DNA of 64,000 nucleotides from DASXVX01 sp036504075 (GCA_036504075.1 DASXVX010000009.1:62001-126000), one strand, 5' to 3'; numbered from the stretch's first letter, positions 1 through 8,071 are shown. Notes: generated by a model from the sequence alone, not told the origin. Numbers and translations are program-made.

Positions 1-984
1 GCCCTGACGAGCAACGGAATGCCCATCTCGGCAGAGGACCGGCTCAAAGAGACCTGGGAGCAGTGGTATCACTTCGTCAGGTCCAACAAGCCGGTCAGGT
101 GGGTTCACCAGCAGACGTGCAAAGTAGTCACCAAGAAGCCCAGGCAGGAGTACGAGCCCGTTTTGGACGAGGCGGGCAATCAGGTATACCTGCCCAACGG
201 CAAGCCCAAGCAGAGGCCCCTGTGGGTTTCTGAGGACTACTTCTACAACCTGGACGAAATCCGGGAGCCGATGGTCAAAGGCTTGTCTGGCAGCACCTAC
301 ACAGAGGGCAAAACAGGCGTCAACGGTCTCGGGCGGACAAGCCAGGCGGAACGTATCGACAACCCCCTCGGACGCAACCCGGGCGACCTGTGGTTCGTGC
401 CGCTTTCACCCTTCCCTCTCGCCCACTTTGCCTGCTACCCGCCCGGCATCTGTGAAATCCCGGCGAAGGCGACCATACCGCAGGCCATCTGCAAAAGGTG
501 CGGGTGCCCCCGGCAAGCGGTATATGCGGTGAGCCGGGAGTACCGGGGCGGCAGCGGTCGGGCGGGGCGGCAACCGGGCGAAATCGGAGGCAAGAATCTG
601 GATCCCGGATTGGCGGGGCAGGTACGGGCGAACCACGATTTGCGGATGGGTCCGGTACTCGTCGGGCACATCATCGGCTACACCGACTGCGGATGTGGAG
701 CGGGCTATGAAGGCGCAATCGCCCTTGACCCCTTCTTCGGCAGCGGCTCCACAGCGCAGGGCGTGAACGAAGCGGTGAAGCCCGTAACGGTGGATGGCGA
801 CTATTGCGCCCCTACAACCATAGGCATCGATCTGGACGAGCGGAACCTGTCCATCATCGAAGCCCGGTTGACCGGACGGGCACGGCAAAAACGCAAGACC
901 GACACGAAACCCTACAACGGCGGACTGTTCGCTCTCCTCGAAGAGGCGGAAGCGAACGACGCCGCAGCGGCAGGAAAGAGATGA
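1..984 (+). CDS. DNA methyltransferase, C-terminal part (cut by window edge)
   Basis: Site-specific N4/N6 amino DNA methyltransferase, presumably modifying phage DNA. The frame is open from base 1, so the true start and the DPPY-type catalytic motif should lie upstream of the window. What is visible is the family's usual C-terminal part: a HFACYPPGICEIP segment (the HFATFPxxL region), a CxxCG pair, then LDPFFGSGSTAQ (the FGSGTT-type AdoMet motif) followed by GIDLDERNLSIIEARL. An ATG at 19 exists but has no convincing ribosome site. The domain order fits a beta-class enzyme. The family call is firm; target base and site are unknown. Confidence 0.85.
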   Translation, partial: ALTSNGMPISAEDRLKETWEQWYHFVRSNKPVRWVHQQTCKVVTKKPRQEYEPVLDEAGNQVYLPNGKPKQRPLWVSEDYFYNLDEIREPMVKGLSGSTYTEGKTGVNGLGRTSQAERIDNPLGRNPGDLWFVPLSPFPLAHFACYPPGICEIPAKATIPQAICKRCGCPRQAVYAVSREYRGGSGRAGRQPGEIGGKNLDPGLAGQVRANHDLRMGPVLVGHIIGYTDCGCGAGYEGAIALDPFFGSGSTAQGVNEAVKPVTVDGDYCAPTTIGIDLDERNLSIIEARLTGRARQKRKTDTKPYNGGLFALLEEAEANDAAAAGKR

Positions 985-991
985 GTACCCC

Positions 992-1411
992 ATGGCGACT
1001 CCTTGGTTTCTAAACGAGGAACCCCTACCCGGACGGCCAGACCCCGGCAGGCTGCAACTCTACAAGCATTACCTCCACGGTCAACTCTCGCACGGGAAGG
1101 GACTGGGACCGCAAATCAACAAAGCCCAAGGGATGTCCTGGGAGCGGGTGCTTCGAGGCCGACTCCGGGTGACCGCCACCGAGGAGTTGATACTGGTCCA
1201 CCTCTACCGCCACGGGACAACTACTACCGCCCAACTGGCACCTGCGACGGGGAAGGAATCCTCGGGAATCCGGTCGATGGGCCGGCGGCTGGAGTCAAAG
1301 GGCTATGTCGCCAGCCAGTCGGGCACGACGTGCAACGACCCGATAGCGTGGACAATCACCGAAGCGGGTAGGGATACAGCCAAGCAACTGTTGGCCCATG
1401 CGGCGGACTGA
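992..1411 (+). CDS. Small winged-helix-like DNA-binding protein
   Basis: Unrecognised 139-residue protein. Residues 55-125 look like a winged helix-turn-helix of the MarR/ArsR kind: a helix rich in LILVHLYRHG, then TTTTAQLAPATG as the helix-turn-helix, then a wing-like segment ending WTITEAGRDTAKQLL, which matches the LTxxGxxxA end of many such domains. The start is the ATG eight bases after the methyltransferase stop, served by AGGAAAGAG. Probably a transcription factor or a nuclease accessory protein; partners are unknown. Confidence 0.6.
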   Translation: MATPWFLNEEPLPGRPDPGRLQLYKHYLHGQLSHGKGLGPQINKAQGMSWERVLRGRLRVTATEELILVHLYRHGTTTTAQLAPATGKESSGIRSMGRRLESKGYVASQSGTTCNDPIAWTITEAGRDTAKQLLAHAAD

Positions 1412-1426
1412 GGGGAGAGAGACTGG

Positions 1427-1561
1427 TTGGCCAAACGGATTGCGGAGACGGACGACCCCGAGGTTCGGCGAATGCTGGCCGAAGCCACGCACTGCCTGAA
1501 CTGCGACACGCTCTTGAAATACCACCAGCGCAAGGACGGGCGGCGGAATTACGTGTACTGA
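1427..1561 (+). CDS. Tiny TTG-start protein with a CxxC pair
   Basis: 44 residues, TTG start seven bases after GGGGAGAGAGA. It contains ATHCLNCDTLLKYHQ, a single CxxC knuckle, and ends RRNYVY. It resembles the first half of a treble-clef/HNH zinc knuckle without the second cysteine pair, so it may be a degraded zinc-finger gene or may dimerise around a metal. Directly upstream of an HNH gene. Confidence 0.45.
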   Translation: MAKRIAETDDPEVRRMLAEATHCLNCDTLLKYHQRKDGRRNYVY

Positions 1562-1634
1562 TCGCATTCTTGGCGGACGTGACCACACGTGTGTATGCCA
1601 GACGTGACGGACACTGTAGCCGGAGGGGATGGCA

Positions 1635-2210
1635 ATGCCACACAAGAACCTCGACGACTACAAGATTCCGTGCCCAATATGTGGCCGACTTATGACACGT
1701 TCGGCGCGGATGTGCGCTCGGTGCCGTTTCGGACGCATGGAGAACCACCCGGCTTGGGTCGGGGTCGTCAGTACTGCGCCAGAAACTACTGGTCACCAGA
1801 GATGCCAACGGATCTACCCCGAGCCCAAAACATGCGAAGTTGGCAACTGCGACAAGAAAGGTGTCCATCGTCATCACATCGACGGAAACCCTATGAACAA
1901 CTCACACGAGAATGTCGCCTGGCTTTGCGCCAGTCATCATCTCATGGTCCACAAACGCGGCATCCAGTTTAGTTCAGGAATGCTCCTGTCTTCCCAGACC
2001 CCAAGACCGGCCATCGTCTGCGCAGAATGCGGGAAAGTGTTCATCCAACCATCCCCGCGCAAAGCCAAGTTTTGCAGCCTTAGCTGCTATCGCCGCTTCC
2101 GAGTCCGTGTTGGCCCTTTGCAGAGGGGGCGCGCACTCAAGCCCGGCGATCACCTAATCGTAGAAAAAGGCGAAAGCTCCGCGGGTTCGTTTGCATCGAC
2201 CGAAGTTTGA
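1635..2210 (+). CDS. HNH endonuclease with flanking zinc fingers
   Basis: Probable free-standing HNH (homing-type) endonuclease, 191 residues. An N-terminal zinc ribbon (CPICG and CARC) is followed by the HNH core CEVGNCDKKGVHRHHIDGNP, NNSHENVAWLCASHH and HKRG. A C-terminal treble-clef segment reads CAECGKVF...KFCSLSCYRRFR, as in many phage HNH proteins. The second of two nearby ATGs is preferred because GGAGGGG lies six bases before it; the first abuts the ribosome site. Members cut DNA at one site and often spread by homing. Confidence 0.85.
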   Translation: MPHKNLDDYKIPCPICGRLMTRSARMCARCRFGRMENHPAWVGVVSTAPETTGHQRCQRIYPEPKTCEVGNCDKKGVHRHHIDGNPMNNSHENVAWLCASHHLMVHKRGIQFSSGMLLSSQTPRPAIVCAECGKVFIQPSPRKAKFCSLSCYRRFRVRVGPLQRGRALKPGDHLIVEKGESSAGSFASTEV

Positions 2211-2223
2211 GGGAGGACTAACA

Positions 2224-2586
2224 ATGCCCCAGACCGGACGCGGCCCATGGGTAAGCGACTCGGAACTACTTGACCTCCTCGTCCAGGAGGGGAGCATCAC
2301 CCGGGTGACTCGGGCGGCGGGCTACGTCGATCACTGTTGGGTAGCCAGGCGACTCCGGCGGGCCGGTGTTCCACCCGGGCGTTCCGGCGCCGGCCCCAAG
2401 CCCGAGAACACCGCCCTTCCTGCCGACGACATGCTCCTGCAACTCTTTCGGGAACTTCGGACCATCCGGGCGGTGGCGGCGGCACTCGGGCACACCAACC
2501 GGGACCATGTACGTAAGCGACTGCGCGAACTCGGAATCGCCCCCGGACGCCCCGGGCGCCAGGCAAGACGAGAGGCTACGGCATGA
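2224..2586 (+). CDS. Tandem helix-turn-helix protein (internal duplication)
   Basis: 120 residues built from two similar copies of about 40 residues. Copy one runs from SDSELLDLLVQEGSI to LRRAGVPPGRSG. Copy two runs from PADDMLLQLFRELRTI to LRELGIAPGRPG. Each has a helix, an A-A-G/L-turn-recognition-helix pattern, an RLR/KRLRE helix and a basic PGR tail. This looks like a two-headed DNA-binding protein. The ATG at 2224 follows GAGGGAGGA; an upstream in-frame ATG is inside the previous gene. No effector domain is visible. Confidence 0.7.
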   Translation: MPQTGRGPWVSDSELLDLLVQEGSITRVTRAAGYVDHCWVARRLRRAGVPPGRSGAGPKPENTALPADDMLLQLFRELRTIRAVAAALGHTNRDHVRKRLRELGIAPGRPGRQARREATA

Positions 2587-2783
2587 GTAAAACCCTGAGC
2601 ACCATCATGGATGCCTGGATTCTAGCCCGAGGCGGCGAGGTGGAGCTGACAGCGAAAGGCGTAGTCATGGTCCACGACGAGCGAGACAACACGGACTACG
2701 AGGCCGCTTCCGAACCGCTGGACACGCTGGAGAAACGGCTCAAAGAAGCGGCAACCGAGGCGAAAAACCCCGGCCCGACATAG
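2583..2783 (+). CDS. Small hypothetical protein
   Basis: 66 residues, ATGA overlap with the upstream helix-turn-helix gene, so probably translationally coupled. N-terminal alpha/beta segment and a C-terminal amphipathic helix (LDTLEKRLKEAATEAK). No family recognised. Confidence 0.6.
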   Translation: MSKTLSTIMDAWILARGGEVELTAKGVVMVHDERDNTDYEAASEPLDTLEKRLKEAATEAKNPGPT

Positions 2784-2798
2784 AGGGAGGGCAAGCGG

Positions 2799-3065
2799 AT
2801 GAAATGGGTGATTATAGCAACGTTGTTCGTTGGGGCGGTGGTCGGCATCATCCTCGGAACGCAGGGATGTGACACCAAGGCGGCGGCCAACACGCCTAAG
2901 CGGTTCGTGGTGGTGTATGAGCAGAGCACCCCCTACGTGCAGATTCTGCATGACGCGTGGACGGGCGGGTGCTGGATAAACGTCAATCCTGGGTACTCCA
3001 GCGCTGGATTTGAGGGGGTTCCCAAGGAAGTCTGTGCGGCTACAGGGCAGGGGGTCACTCCATGA
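2799..3065 (+). CDS. Small exported or membrane-anchored protein
   Basis: 88 residues. An N-terminal hydrophobic segment (WVIIATLFVGAVVGIILG, residues 3-20) is followed by TQGC, which resembles a weak lipobox. The remainder is polar with two further cysteines (GGCW and EVC) that could form a disulphide outside the cell. Ribosome site GAGGGAGGG. Function unknown; the sequence shows export or anchoring only. Confidence 0.6.
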   Translation: MKWVIIATLFVGAVVGIILGTQGCDTKAAANTPKRFVVVYEQSTPYVQILHDAWTGGCWINVNPGYSSAGFEGVPKEVCAATGQGVTP

Positions 3066-3484
3066 GTGTAGAGGAGCCCAAGACCCCGCAGGAACCCGCG
3101 GCTGAACAAAAGGCTGACGAACCCAACGCCCTGGACGGCATCACCCTTGAAGTGGCCTACAACATCGACAACGGCATTTTCGCCTTCGAGGGTGTGAGCC
3201 CCAACATCACGGAGGCCGAAGCGGACGCCATCGAAGTCCGACTCCGCGAAGTCTTCGACCAGGTACGCCGGATGTGGTTCACCAACGCCCTGGGGCTGCG
3301 GTCGGTCTTCTGGCGGGCGTGGTGTGACCGTCTGCACTTCGAGTCCATCACCTTGGACGGCAAAATCGTAGCGGGCGCCATCCCCATCGGTGCCGTGCCC
3401 TGGAAAGAGTGTGGGGCGATGGAGTCGCAGCGCCCGAAGGGGTTCACCCTGAAGGCGAAGGGAGGCGAACAGAACCATGGATGA
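3062..3484 (+). CDS. Hypothetical protein
   Basis: 140 residues, overlapping the preceding stop by ATGA. An acidic, proline-rich N-terminus precedes a compact domain with a predicted helix ITEAEADAIEVRLREVFDQV (residues 50-69). No catalytic motif seen. Part of a chain of overlapping small early genes (2583-5202). Confidence 0.6.
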   Translation: MSVEEPKTPQEPAAEQKADEPNALDGITLEVAYNIDNGIFAFEGVSPNITEAEADAIEVRLREVFDQVRRMWFTNALGLRSVFWRAWCDRLHFESITLDGKIVAGAIPIGAVPWKECGAMESQRPKGFTLKAKGGEQNHG

Positions 3485-3806
3485 GCAGACCCCCAAGGAA
3501 CCCATGAGCCGGGAAGAGGTTCGGGCAACGGTGCAGACGATGGCGGGCGAGTACCGACGGGCGGCTGAAATCAGTAGGGAGATAGGCTTGGTGAAGTCGC
3601 CCAAGGAAGACGACCGCCGTGCGGACGCCCTGCAGTTCCTCCTGGATTCAGAGGGGCGCAAGACCAAGGCCCTGGAGGAAATCGCAGAGATGCCCCGCAG
3701 CCGCCTAACGACAGGCGGTTGGCATGTCACCGACATCCAAGACTTGCAGACCATCGCAGAGGCCGCCCTAAAGCCCCAGGAACCCCAAGGAGGGAAGACA
3801 ACATGA
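3477..3806 (+). CDS. Hypothetical helical protein
   Basis: 109 residues, mainly helical and charged, starting eight bases inside the upstream gene after AGGGAGGCG. No known motif. The overlap at both ends (with 3062-3484 and 3803-4153) indicates one polycistronic, coupled unit. Confidence 0.6.
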   Translation: MDEQTPKEPMSREEVRATVQTMAGEYRRAAEISREIGLVKSPKEDDRRADALQFLLDSEGRKTKALEEIAEMPRSRLTTGGWHVTDIQDLQTIAEAALKPQEPQGGKTT

Positions 3807-4153
3807 GCAAGGGTGTTGAACTGATCGCCGCCGAACGGCAGCGGCAAATCGAGGTTGAAGGCTGGACAGCGAAGCACGACGCACAGCACAAGCGCGAGGA
3901 ACTTGTGGAGGCCGCAATCTGCTACGCCTACGCCGCCGAGGCCACCCAGTACGGGCCGAACTGCGTCACGTTCAGCGACGGCTACCGCGCCGGGGAGGGC
4001 GTACCGCGCCTCTGGCCGTGGGATGACCCTTACTGGAAGCCGAGCACGGACGCAATCCGCAATCTCGTCAAGGCTGGCGCCCTCATCGCTGCTGAGATTG
4101 ACCGGCTCATGGCCCAGAAGCACCAGGAGGGAGGCGGCAAGAACGGTGGATGA
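3803..4153 (+). CDS. Phage protein of the AAERQRQIxxEGW family
   Basis: 116 residues. The opening ELIAAERQRQIEVEGW, then KHDAQHKREELVEAAICYA and a middle segment WPWDDPYWKPS, are hallmarks of a widespread small phage family; some members have been linked to nucleotide diphosphohydrolase N-terminal domains. That functional link is from memory and not shown here. ATG at 3803 follows AGGAGGGAAGACAAC; a longer in-frame ATG at 3719 is rejected because it lies deep in the upstream gene without a ribosome site. Confidence 0.7.
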   Translation: MSKGVELIAAERQRQIEVEGWTAKHDAQHKREELVEAAICYAYAAEATQYGPNCVTFSDGYRAGEGVPRLWPWDDPYWKPSTDAIRNLVKAGALIAAEIDRLMAQKHQEGGGKNGG

Positions 4154-4331
4154 GCCTAAGTGGGGACCGTCTCCCATCGAGAGATGCCGCCCCATCCTCC
4201 GAGAAATTGAGAACTGCCCCGACTGCCGATTTGAGCAGGCCAGATGTGGGCGCTCATGCGACAAGCATATCAAGGCCCTGCATGACGCGGTATGGCCCCC
4301 TACAGCACCCCAGGAGGTGAAGACGCCATGA
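4146..4331 (+). CDS. Small cysteine-rich protein
   Basis: 61 residues from a GTG start with AGGAGGGAGG 14-20 bases upstream. Five cysteines in a short span (ERCRPILREIENCPDC and RCGRSC) suggest a zinc-binding mini-domain. Overlaps both neighbours. No family recognised. Confidence 0.55.
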   Translation: MDEPKWGPSPIERCRPILREIENCPDCRFEQARCGRSCDKHIKALHDAVWPPTAPQEVKTP

Positions 4332-4756
4332 CCCAGGAGTACAAGCCCTTCACCGGCGAGCAAATAGCCGCAGTCCGGGACCGGTTGGGTATCGCCCAAC
4401 GGATGGCCGACCCGACAGAAGAACTTGGGTTCGCGGAGTGGTACGCCGTGGACATGGGCGGCGCCCTCGCCACCATCGAGGGCCTACAGAGGCAATTGGA
4501 CGAGGCCAGGAACCGATTGGCCGGAAGAGTGCTCGTTACGCCTTCGGTGGACATTCCTGTCCCGTGGCTCAGAAGGCCGTTGCCGTACCATGCTGGCCTA
4601 CCGTGCATCGACGCTTGGGGTGAAACCAAGGAAGATGCCGTTGCCCGCCTCCAGGAAGCTGCCGACAGGGTAGATAGGCAGGTGGCAAGGATGCAGCAAA
4701 AAAGCACCATCGAAGCGGCAGCCCCATCCCAAGGGAGAGAGGAGGAGAGACCGTGA
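4328..4756 (+). CDS. Hypothetical protein
   Basis: 142 residues. ATG overlaps the upstream TGA, with GGAGGTGAAG before it. Two amphipathic helical stretches (residues 30-60 and 100-125) surround a central proline-rich strand region. No recognised motif. Confidence 0.6.
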   Translation: MTQEYKPFTGEQIAAVRDRLGIAQRMADPTEELGFAEWYAVDMGGALATIEGLQRQLDEARNRLAGRVLVTPSVDIPVPWLRRPLPYHAGLPCIDAWGETKEDAVARLQEAADRVDRQVARMQQKSTIEAAAPSQGREEERP

Positions 4757-5202
4757 CACATCTGCCTACCAGCCCAGAGACGCGGGCCGCTCTGGAGGGC
4801 ATCGGGTTTCACCTGCTCACCTCGCGGTCCACATACATCGAACACTGGTGTTTTGGAACCACGGCGACCGGGTTCAGACTGCTGAACGAAGCCGCCCCTA
4901 TCGTGGACGTGAACAGCGACATGGCACTCATCGCCAAAGCCGCAACGGTCCTTGGTCTGATACAGCCCCCAGAGGGGACCGTGACGATATCGAAGCCCGA
5001 CATGGACGCTCTGGAGCAGCATACGGAATGGATTCAGCAGACCGCCGAAGTCAAGGAGCGGTGTGCCCGAAGCGGACTGGTGCCCAACCAGGTGGAAGCG
5101 TGGCAAGGCGTGAAACTCGCAGCGTGGACGATCATGGACATGTTCCGCAGACCGAAGGAGGAGACCCCGCCACCCCCGCCTACTGGAGAGACCAAGGAGT
5201 AA
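4753..5202 (+). CDS. Hypothetical protein
   Basis: 149 residues, GTGA overlap with the upstream gene. The C-terminus is a proline run followed by ETKE. Ribosome site AGGAGGAGAG. No family recognised; the last member of the overlapping chain that starts at 2583. Confidence 0.6.
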   Translation: MTHLPTSPETRAALEGIGFHLLTSRSTYIEHWCFGTTATGFRLLNEAAPIVDVNSDMALIAKAATVLGLIQPPEGTVTISKPDMDALEQHTEWIQQTAEVKERCARSGLVPNQVEAWQGVKLAAWTIMDMFRRPKEETPPPPPTGETKE

Positions 5203-5215
5203 GGAGGAGACAAGG

Positions 5216-5395
5216 ATGGGCGAAGTGTTCGTTGTTGGGTTTGGATGCGGCGCCGCTTTCGTGCTGTGGCTGGTGCTTCGGGAGGAGCGCAAAGCCGCCA
5301 GAACGATCCGCCCGCGAATGACTCAAGAACAGTGGAACACCTACGTCGACAGCGCTCTGGCAGACCCCTACCCGGCGGAAGAAAACCACCGATAG
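5216..5395 (+). CDS. Single-span membrane peptide
   Basis: 59 residues after AAGGAGGAGACAAGG. Residues 4-21 (VFVVGFGCGAAFVLWLVL) form one membrane span, followed by a positively charged cytoplasmic-type stretch and a polar tail. Could be a phage membrane effector; no family assigned. Confidence 0.6.
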   Translation: MGEVFVVGFGCGAAFVLWLVLREERKAARTIRPRMTQEQWNTYVDSALADPYPAEENHR

Positions 5396-5419
5396 CGACC
5401 ACCAAGGAGTGATACACCC

Positions 5420-5599
5420 ATGCCCGAGTTGAGCGAACAGGAGTTAGACGCTCTCATGGCCCCAATCCGGGCGGCCGTCCGTAAAGCCCACGGCGAAACC
5501 GGCTACGGCGATGTGACGGTCGAACTGCGCGGGCCGCAAATCATCCCGAAAGTTGAGTGGGCCAACCGAGGCCGCGAATCAGTTCAATCGTCCAAGTAG
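5420..5599 (+). CDS. Small hypothetical protein
   Basis: 59 residues after AAGGAGTGATACACCC. Pattern of one helix (ELDALMAPIRAAVRKA) then two short strands (YGDVTVELR and QIIPKVEW). Resembles small alpha/beta phage orphans. The following 140 bases (5600-5739) hold no gene I can support. Confidence 0.5.
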   Translation: MPELSEQELDALMAPIRAAVRKAHGETGYGDVTVELRGPQIIPKVEWANRGRESVQSSK

Positions 5600-5739
5600 T
5601 CATCAACCGCCTACCAGGGCACAGCCCGGAGGCTTAGAGATACAGCGAAACCTATAAGGCCTTACGCCACTACCCACAGGGAGGGCGGGGTCGGTGCTAA
5701 ACCCATCGGATTCCCCGTCTCCCCCTGTAAGGAGGGCGA

Positions 5740-5982
5740 ATGAGCGTGGCCGACGAGACTTTGGAGCAGAAGGCCGACCGCCTATACGAGTGGATTCACG
5801 ACTACCTGGTTTGCGAGGCCCGGAAGCCTTCCCACAAGGAAATGGCGGCAGGACTGCACTTTTCGACCGAGACCATCCAGAAGTGCCTGAACCACCTTGA
5901 AGCGACCGGACGCCCTATTCACCACATCCGCAACCGGGCCCGGCAGGTATGGGTTCCCGTTCGGGAGATAAAGGAGGAGTAA
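5740..5982 (+). CDS. LexA-N-terminal-like winged-helix protein
   Basis: 80 residues, ATG after AAGGAGGGCGA. The sequence RLYEWIHDYL...KPSHKEMAAGLHFSTETIQKCLNHLEATG matches the layout of LexA-type DNA-binding domains (helix, PSxxEIA-like helix, recognition helix, short wing). No peptidase domain follows, so it cannot self-cleave. Immediately upstream of a sigma-like regulator, suggesting a two-gene regulatory unit. Confidence 0.7.
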   Translation: MSVADETLEQKADRLYEWIHDYLVCEARKPSHKEMAAGLHFSTETIQKCLNHLEATGRPIHHIRNRARQVWVPVREIKEE

Positions 5983-5985
5983 GCT

Positions 5986-6594
5986 GTGCTGCCAAGTCCG
6001 CTGCCTCCGTGGCTACGGGAGCGAATCGCCGAAGTGGTGGCCGCGTACAAGGGCGCAGCCAAACTCTATGAGCAACGGTGCCGTGACCTGATGGCGGCCA
6101 AGACCCGCACCACGGATGGGCGCCTGGGTGACCAGTGCGGCTCCATCACGGATTACCGGTACGATGCCAAGTACTGCGCCGGCATGGCGACCCGCCTGCC
6201 CGCCCTCCTGGACGACAGACTCACCACCAAGGAGCGGGACGACATCATCCACGGGTTGATCGCATTGGAGAATGGGCGCGACCAGCACACCAAAGAACTG
6301 CCGAGGGACCCCCGGCGCCTTGCGGAATGGGCATGGGACAACTCATGGAAAGATGACGCAATCACGCTACCCCTCCCGGAAGATGGGATTCGGAAGCCCA
6401 CCCTGGACGAACGGATGGAGGAGCTACACCTGACCCAGCGAGAAGCCGAAGCTTGGATTCTGGTGCGGGGGTACGGCTTCGAGGCCGAAGAGGCCGCCGA
6501 GTTCATGGCGACATCCCCCGTAACTGTCGAGATCCTTGTAAGGCGGGCTATAAGCCGAATGAAGTTGAGGGACGCACTAGACAGGACTTCCTAA
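5986..6594 (+). CDS. Sigma-70 region-4-like late regulator
   Basis: 202 residues, GTG start after AAGGAGGAG. The N-terminal 130 residues are unassigned. Residues 140-195 form a sigma region-4/LuxR-type helix-turn-helix: LTQREAEAWILVRGYGFEAE, then AAEFMATSPVTVEILVRRAISRM. Phage proteins of this layout (for example ArpU-like regulators) act at late promoters. An unusually AT-rich intergenic stretch follows directly, which could be a target. Confidence 0.65.
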   Translation: MLPSPLPPWLRERIAEVVAAYKGAAKLYEQRCRDLMAAKTRTTDGRLGDQCGSITDYRYDAKYCAGMATRLPALLDDRLTTKERDDIIHGLIALENGRDQHTKELPRDPRRLAEWAWDNSWKDDAITLPLPEDGIRKPTLDERMEELHLTQREAEAWILVRGYGFEAEEAAEFMATSPVTVEILVRRAISRMKLRDALDRTS

Positions 6595-6650
6595 ATCTAG
6601 CATAAAAACGTTTATACCTACTCCCATTCCTATATTGAGAGGGTAATTCC
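6595..6650. promoter_or_regulatory. AT-rich intergenic block with small palindrome
   Basis: Much more AT-rich than its surroundings. Contains ATAAA-AACG-TTTAT and a TATATT box at about 6633-6638, without a good -35 hexamer 17 bases upstream. Could be an activator-dependent promoter next to the sigma-like gene; weak evidence. Confidence 0.25.
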
Positions 6651-6716
6651 TAATGGCGGGGCGCGCGTACACGCACAAACTAACATGGCGGCGCCCCCGC
6701 TACCCTCGAAGGATGG

Positions 6717-6968
6717 GTGGTGATTCGGATGGTGTGGACGCTGAAGTGCGCTACGTGCGGCCACGAGTTTGGTACCGTCGTAGAAGTCCGCCATCTGGAA
6801 CTGCCCTGTCCGCGCCGTGGTCGCGTGACCACGTTCTCTACCTACGGAGTAGCCGGCCGCGTGCAACTGGCAGCGGTCCACGTGCCGAAGGGCCAGCAAC
6901 GCAAGTCAGAAACCACCGACCACATCATGCGCACAAACCGTTACGTCGATGCGGCGCGGTGCAGATAG
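6717..6968 (+). CDS. Zinc-ribbon protein, one cysteine lost
   Basis: About 83 residues. LKCATCGHEFGTVVEV followed by LELPCPRRGRVTTF is a zinc-ribbon layout (CxxCG ... CPxCG), with the last cysteine replaced by arginine. Start is one of two adjacent GTGs (6717 or 6720) after GAAGGA; an ATG at 6729 is a further option. C-terminal third is basic. An overlapping ORF in another frame (6653-6973) lacks motifs. Confidence 0.5.
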   Translation: MVIRMVWTLKCATCGHEFGTVVEVRHLELPCPRRGRVTTFSTYGVAGRVQLAAVHVPKGQQRKSETTDHIMRTNRYVDAARCR

Positions 6969-7010
6969 CATAGGGGCGGCCCTATAGAGCCGTCAAGGAG
7001 GGAGATTCCA

Positions 7011-7178
7011 ATGACCGATTCGCAACAGTTTGCGTCCTGGATGAAGTCCCTGTTCGATAAGCCAGATACCCCGGCGATGATGCTGCGTAGTGCACCGAAG
7101 GCCCTGCTGGATGGCGCCGGGGTAGAGCGACCGAACGGACCCGCCCACCTGTATGCTCCCCACAAGCGGGCTCAGTAA
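7011..7178 (+). CDS. Small hypothetical protein
   Basis: 55 residues with a strong AAGGAGGGAG site. Helical start (SQQFASWMKSLFDK), then a proline/glycine-rich tail. No family recognised. Confidence 0.5.
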   Translation: MTDSQQFASWMKSLFDKPDTPAMMLRSAPKALLDGAGVERPNGPAHLYAPHKRAQ

Positions 7179-7232
7179 CCCCTCCCCCTGGTCTAGGAGT
7201 GGACTGAGGGGGATGAAAGGAGGGCGAGAATC

Positions 7233-7343
7233 GTGGACGTATGGGTACATGGCTGGAAGCGCCTTTGCGGTCCCGGGCGGTATGGACCGAAGGGCGAATG
7301 GGGCATTTGCCTCGGGTTTGTAAGCGCCACATTCGGCCGCTAG
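7233..7343 (+). CDS. Possible 36-residue protein
   Basis: GTG start after AAAGGAGGGCGAGAATC. The sequence is rich in tryptophan and glycine (VDVWVHGWKRLCG) and has no known motif. Supported only by the ribosome site; the 170 bases after it (7344-7514) hold no gene I can support on the plus strand. Confidence 0.35.
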   Translation: MDVWVHGWKRLCGPGRYGPKGEWGICLGFVSATFGR

Positions 7344-7514
7344 CGCCGAAGACCTGCCGGGAATGGCGCACCGGCACAGTCCCCAGGCAACGGCTCTCTG
7401 CTGTTGCTGTGGTGTCGTCTCCCGGTCAGGGACGTATGGTCCTGAGTGGCGGAACCATGCGGGACTTGTGCCTGGCATGTGACGGAGACGGCCCTGCATA
7501 AACGGCAGAGCACC

Positions 7515-7694
7515 CTACGGCTTTTGTCCGGCGACGCTCCTTTCCAAAGCGATCCATACCAAGTCATAATAAGCAACCGCTGACGGTGGCCATTTCTTCG
7601 AGTCCTCTTCGAATATCCAAGCAGGAGCATGCTTGCTGAGATCAAGCTTCCTGCCGGGCGGGACGGGCTCCCGAGTCGTCTTGTCCACCCACAT
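7515..7694 (-). CDS. Small hypothetical protein on the opposite strand
   Basis: 59 residues from the ATG at 7694 (a TTG at 7703 is in frame), with AGAGGTG upstream. Composition is protein-like: LDLSKHAPAWIFEEDSKKW, then VAYYDLVWIALERS. It is the only minus-strand gene in the first 11 kb, so it may be an independently acquired moron. No family recognised. Confidence 0.45.
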   Translation of the reverse strand: MWVDKTTREPVPPGRKLDLSKHAPAWIFEEDSKKWPPSAVAYYDLVWIALERSVAGQKP

Positions 7695-7762
7695 TCTGCA
7701 CAATCACCTCTGGGACATTATACCAGAAAGTTCCGTAGTGTTGACGAGGGGCGTGATGGCGG

Positions 7763-8056
7763 ATGGAAGTACCGTGTGGCGGGTGCGGCGCGACGCTGGA
7801 TATTCAAACGACGGCCACCAAGACGTCTCTAGTTTGTCGGAAATGCGGCGCCAACAACGTCGTCTGTGCGAGGCGCGAAAGCGTCACCAAGACGTTGTTC
7901 GGAAAAGAAATTCGGGGGCGCCCAATTCAACAGGTCACAGGGCCAAAACGGAAAATGTGGCCCGCTGACAACCCGCCAACACCGGCTTCGCCGTGGCAGT
8001 TGTGGGGAATTGGAAAGCGGGCTCCGGGGTCATACGAAACCGGAAAGCGGCGATAA
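7763..8056 (+). CDS. Zinc-ribbon protein
   Basis: 97 residues. The N-terminal domain VPCGGCGATLDIQ ... LVCRKCGANNVV is a four-cysteine zinc ribbon of the type that opens many phage nucleic-acid-binding proteins. The C-terminal half is basic and proline-rich. GAGGGG lies upstream of the ATG. Probably binds nucleic acid; target unknown. Confidence 0.6.
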   Translation: MEVPCGGCGATLDIQTTATKTSLVCRKCGANNVVCARRESVTKTLFGKEIRGRPIQQVTGPKRKMWPADNPPTPASPWQLWGIGKRAPGSYETGKRR

Positions 8057-8071
8057 GGCCCTGGTTGGCTA

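Noticed and set aside
2933..4399. Long minus-strand ORF of 488 codons
   Set aside because: Lies opposite a chain of coupled plus-strand genes with good ribosome sites; low-complexity composition and no site of its own. A GC-driven shadow.
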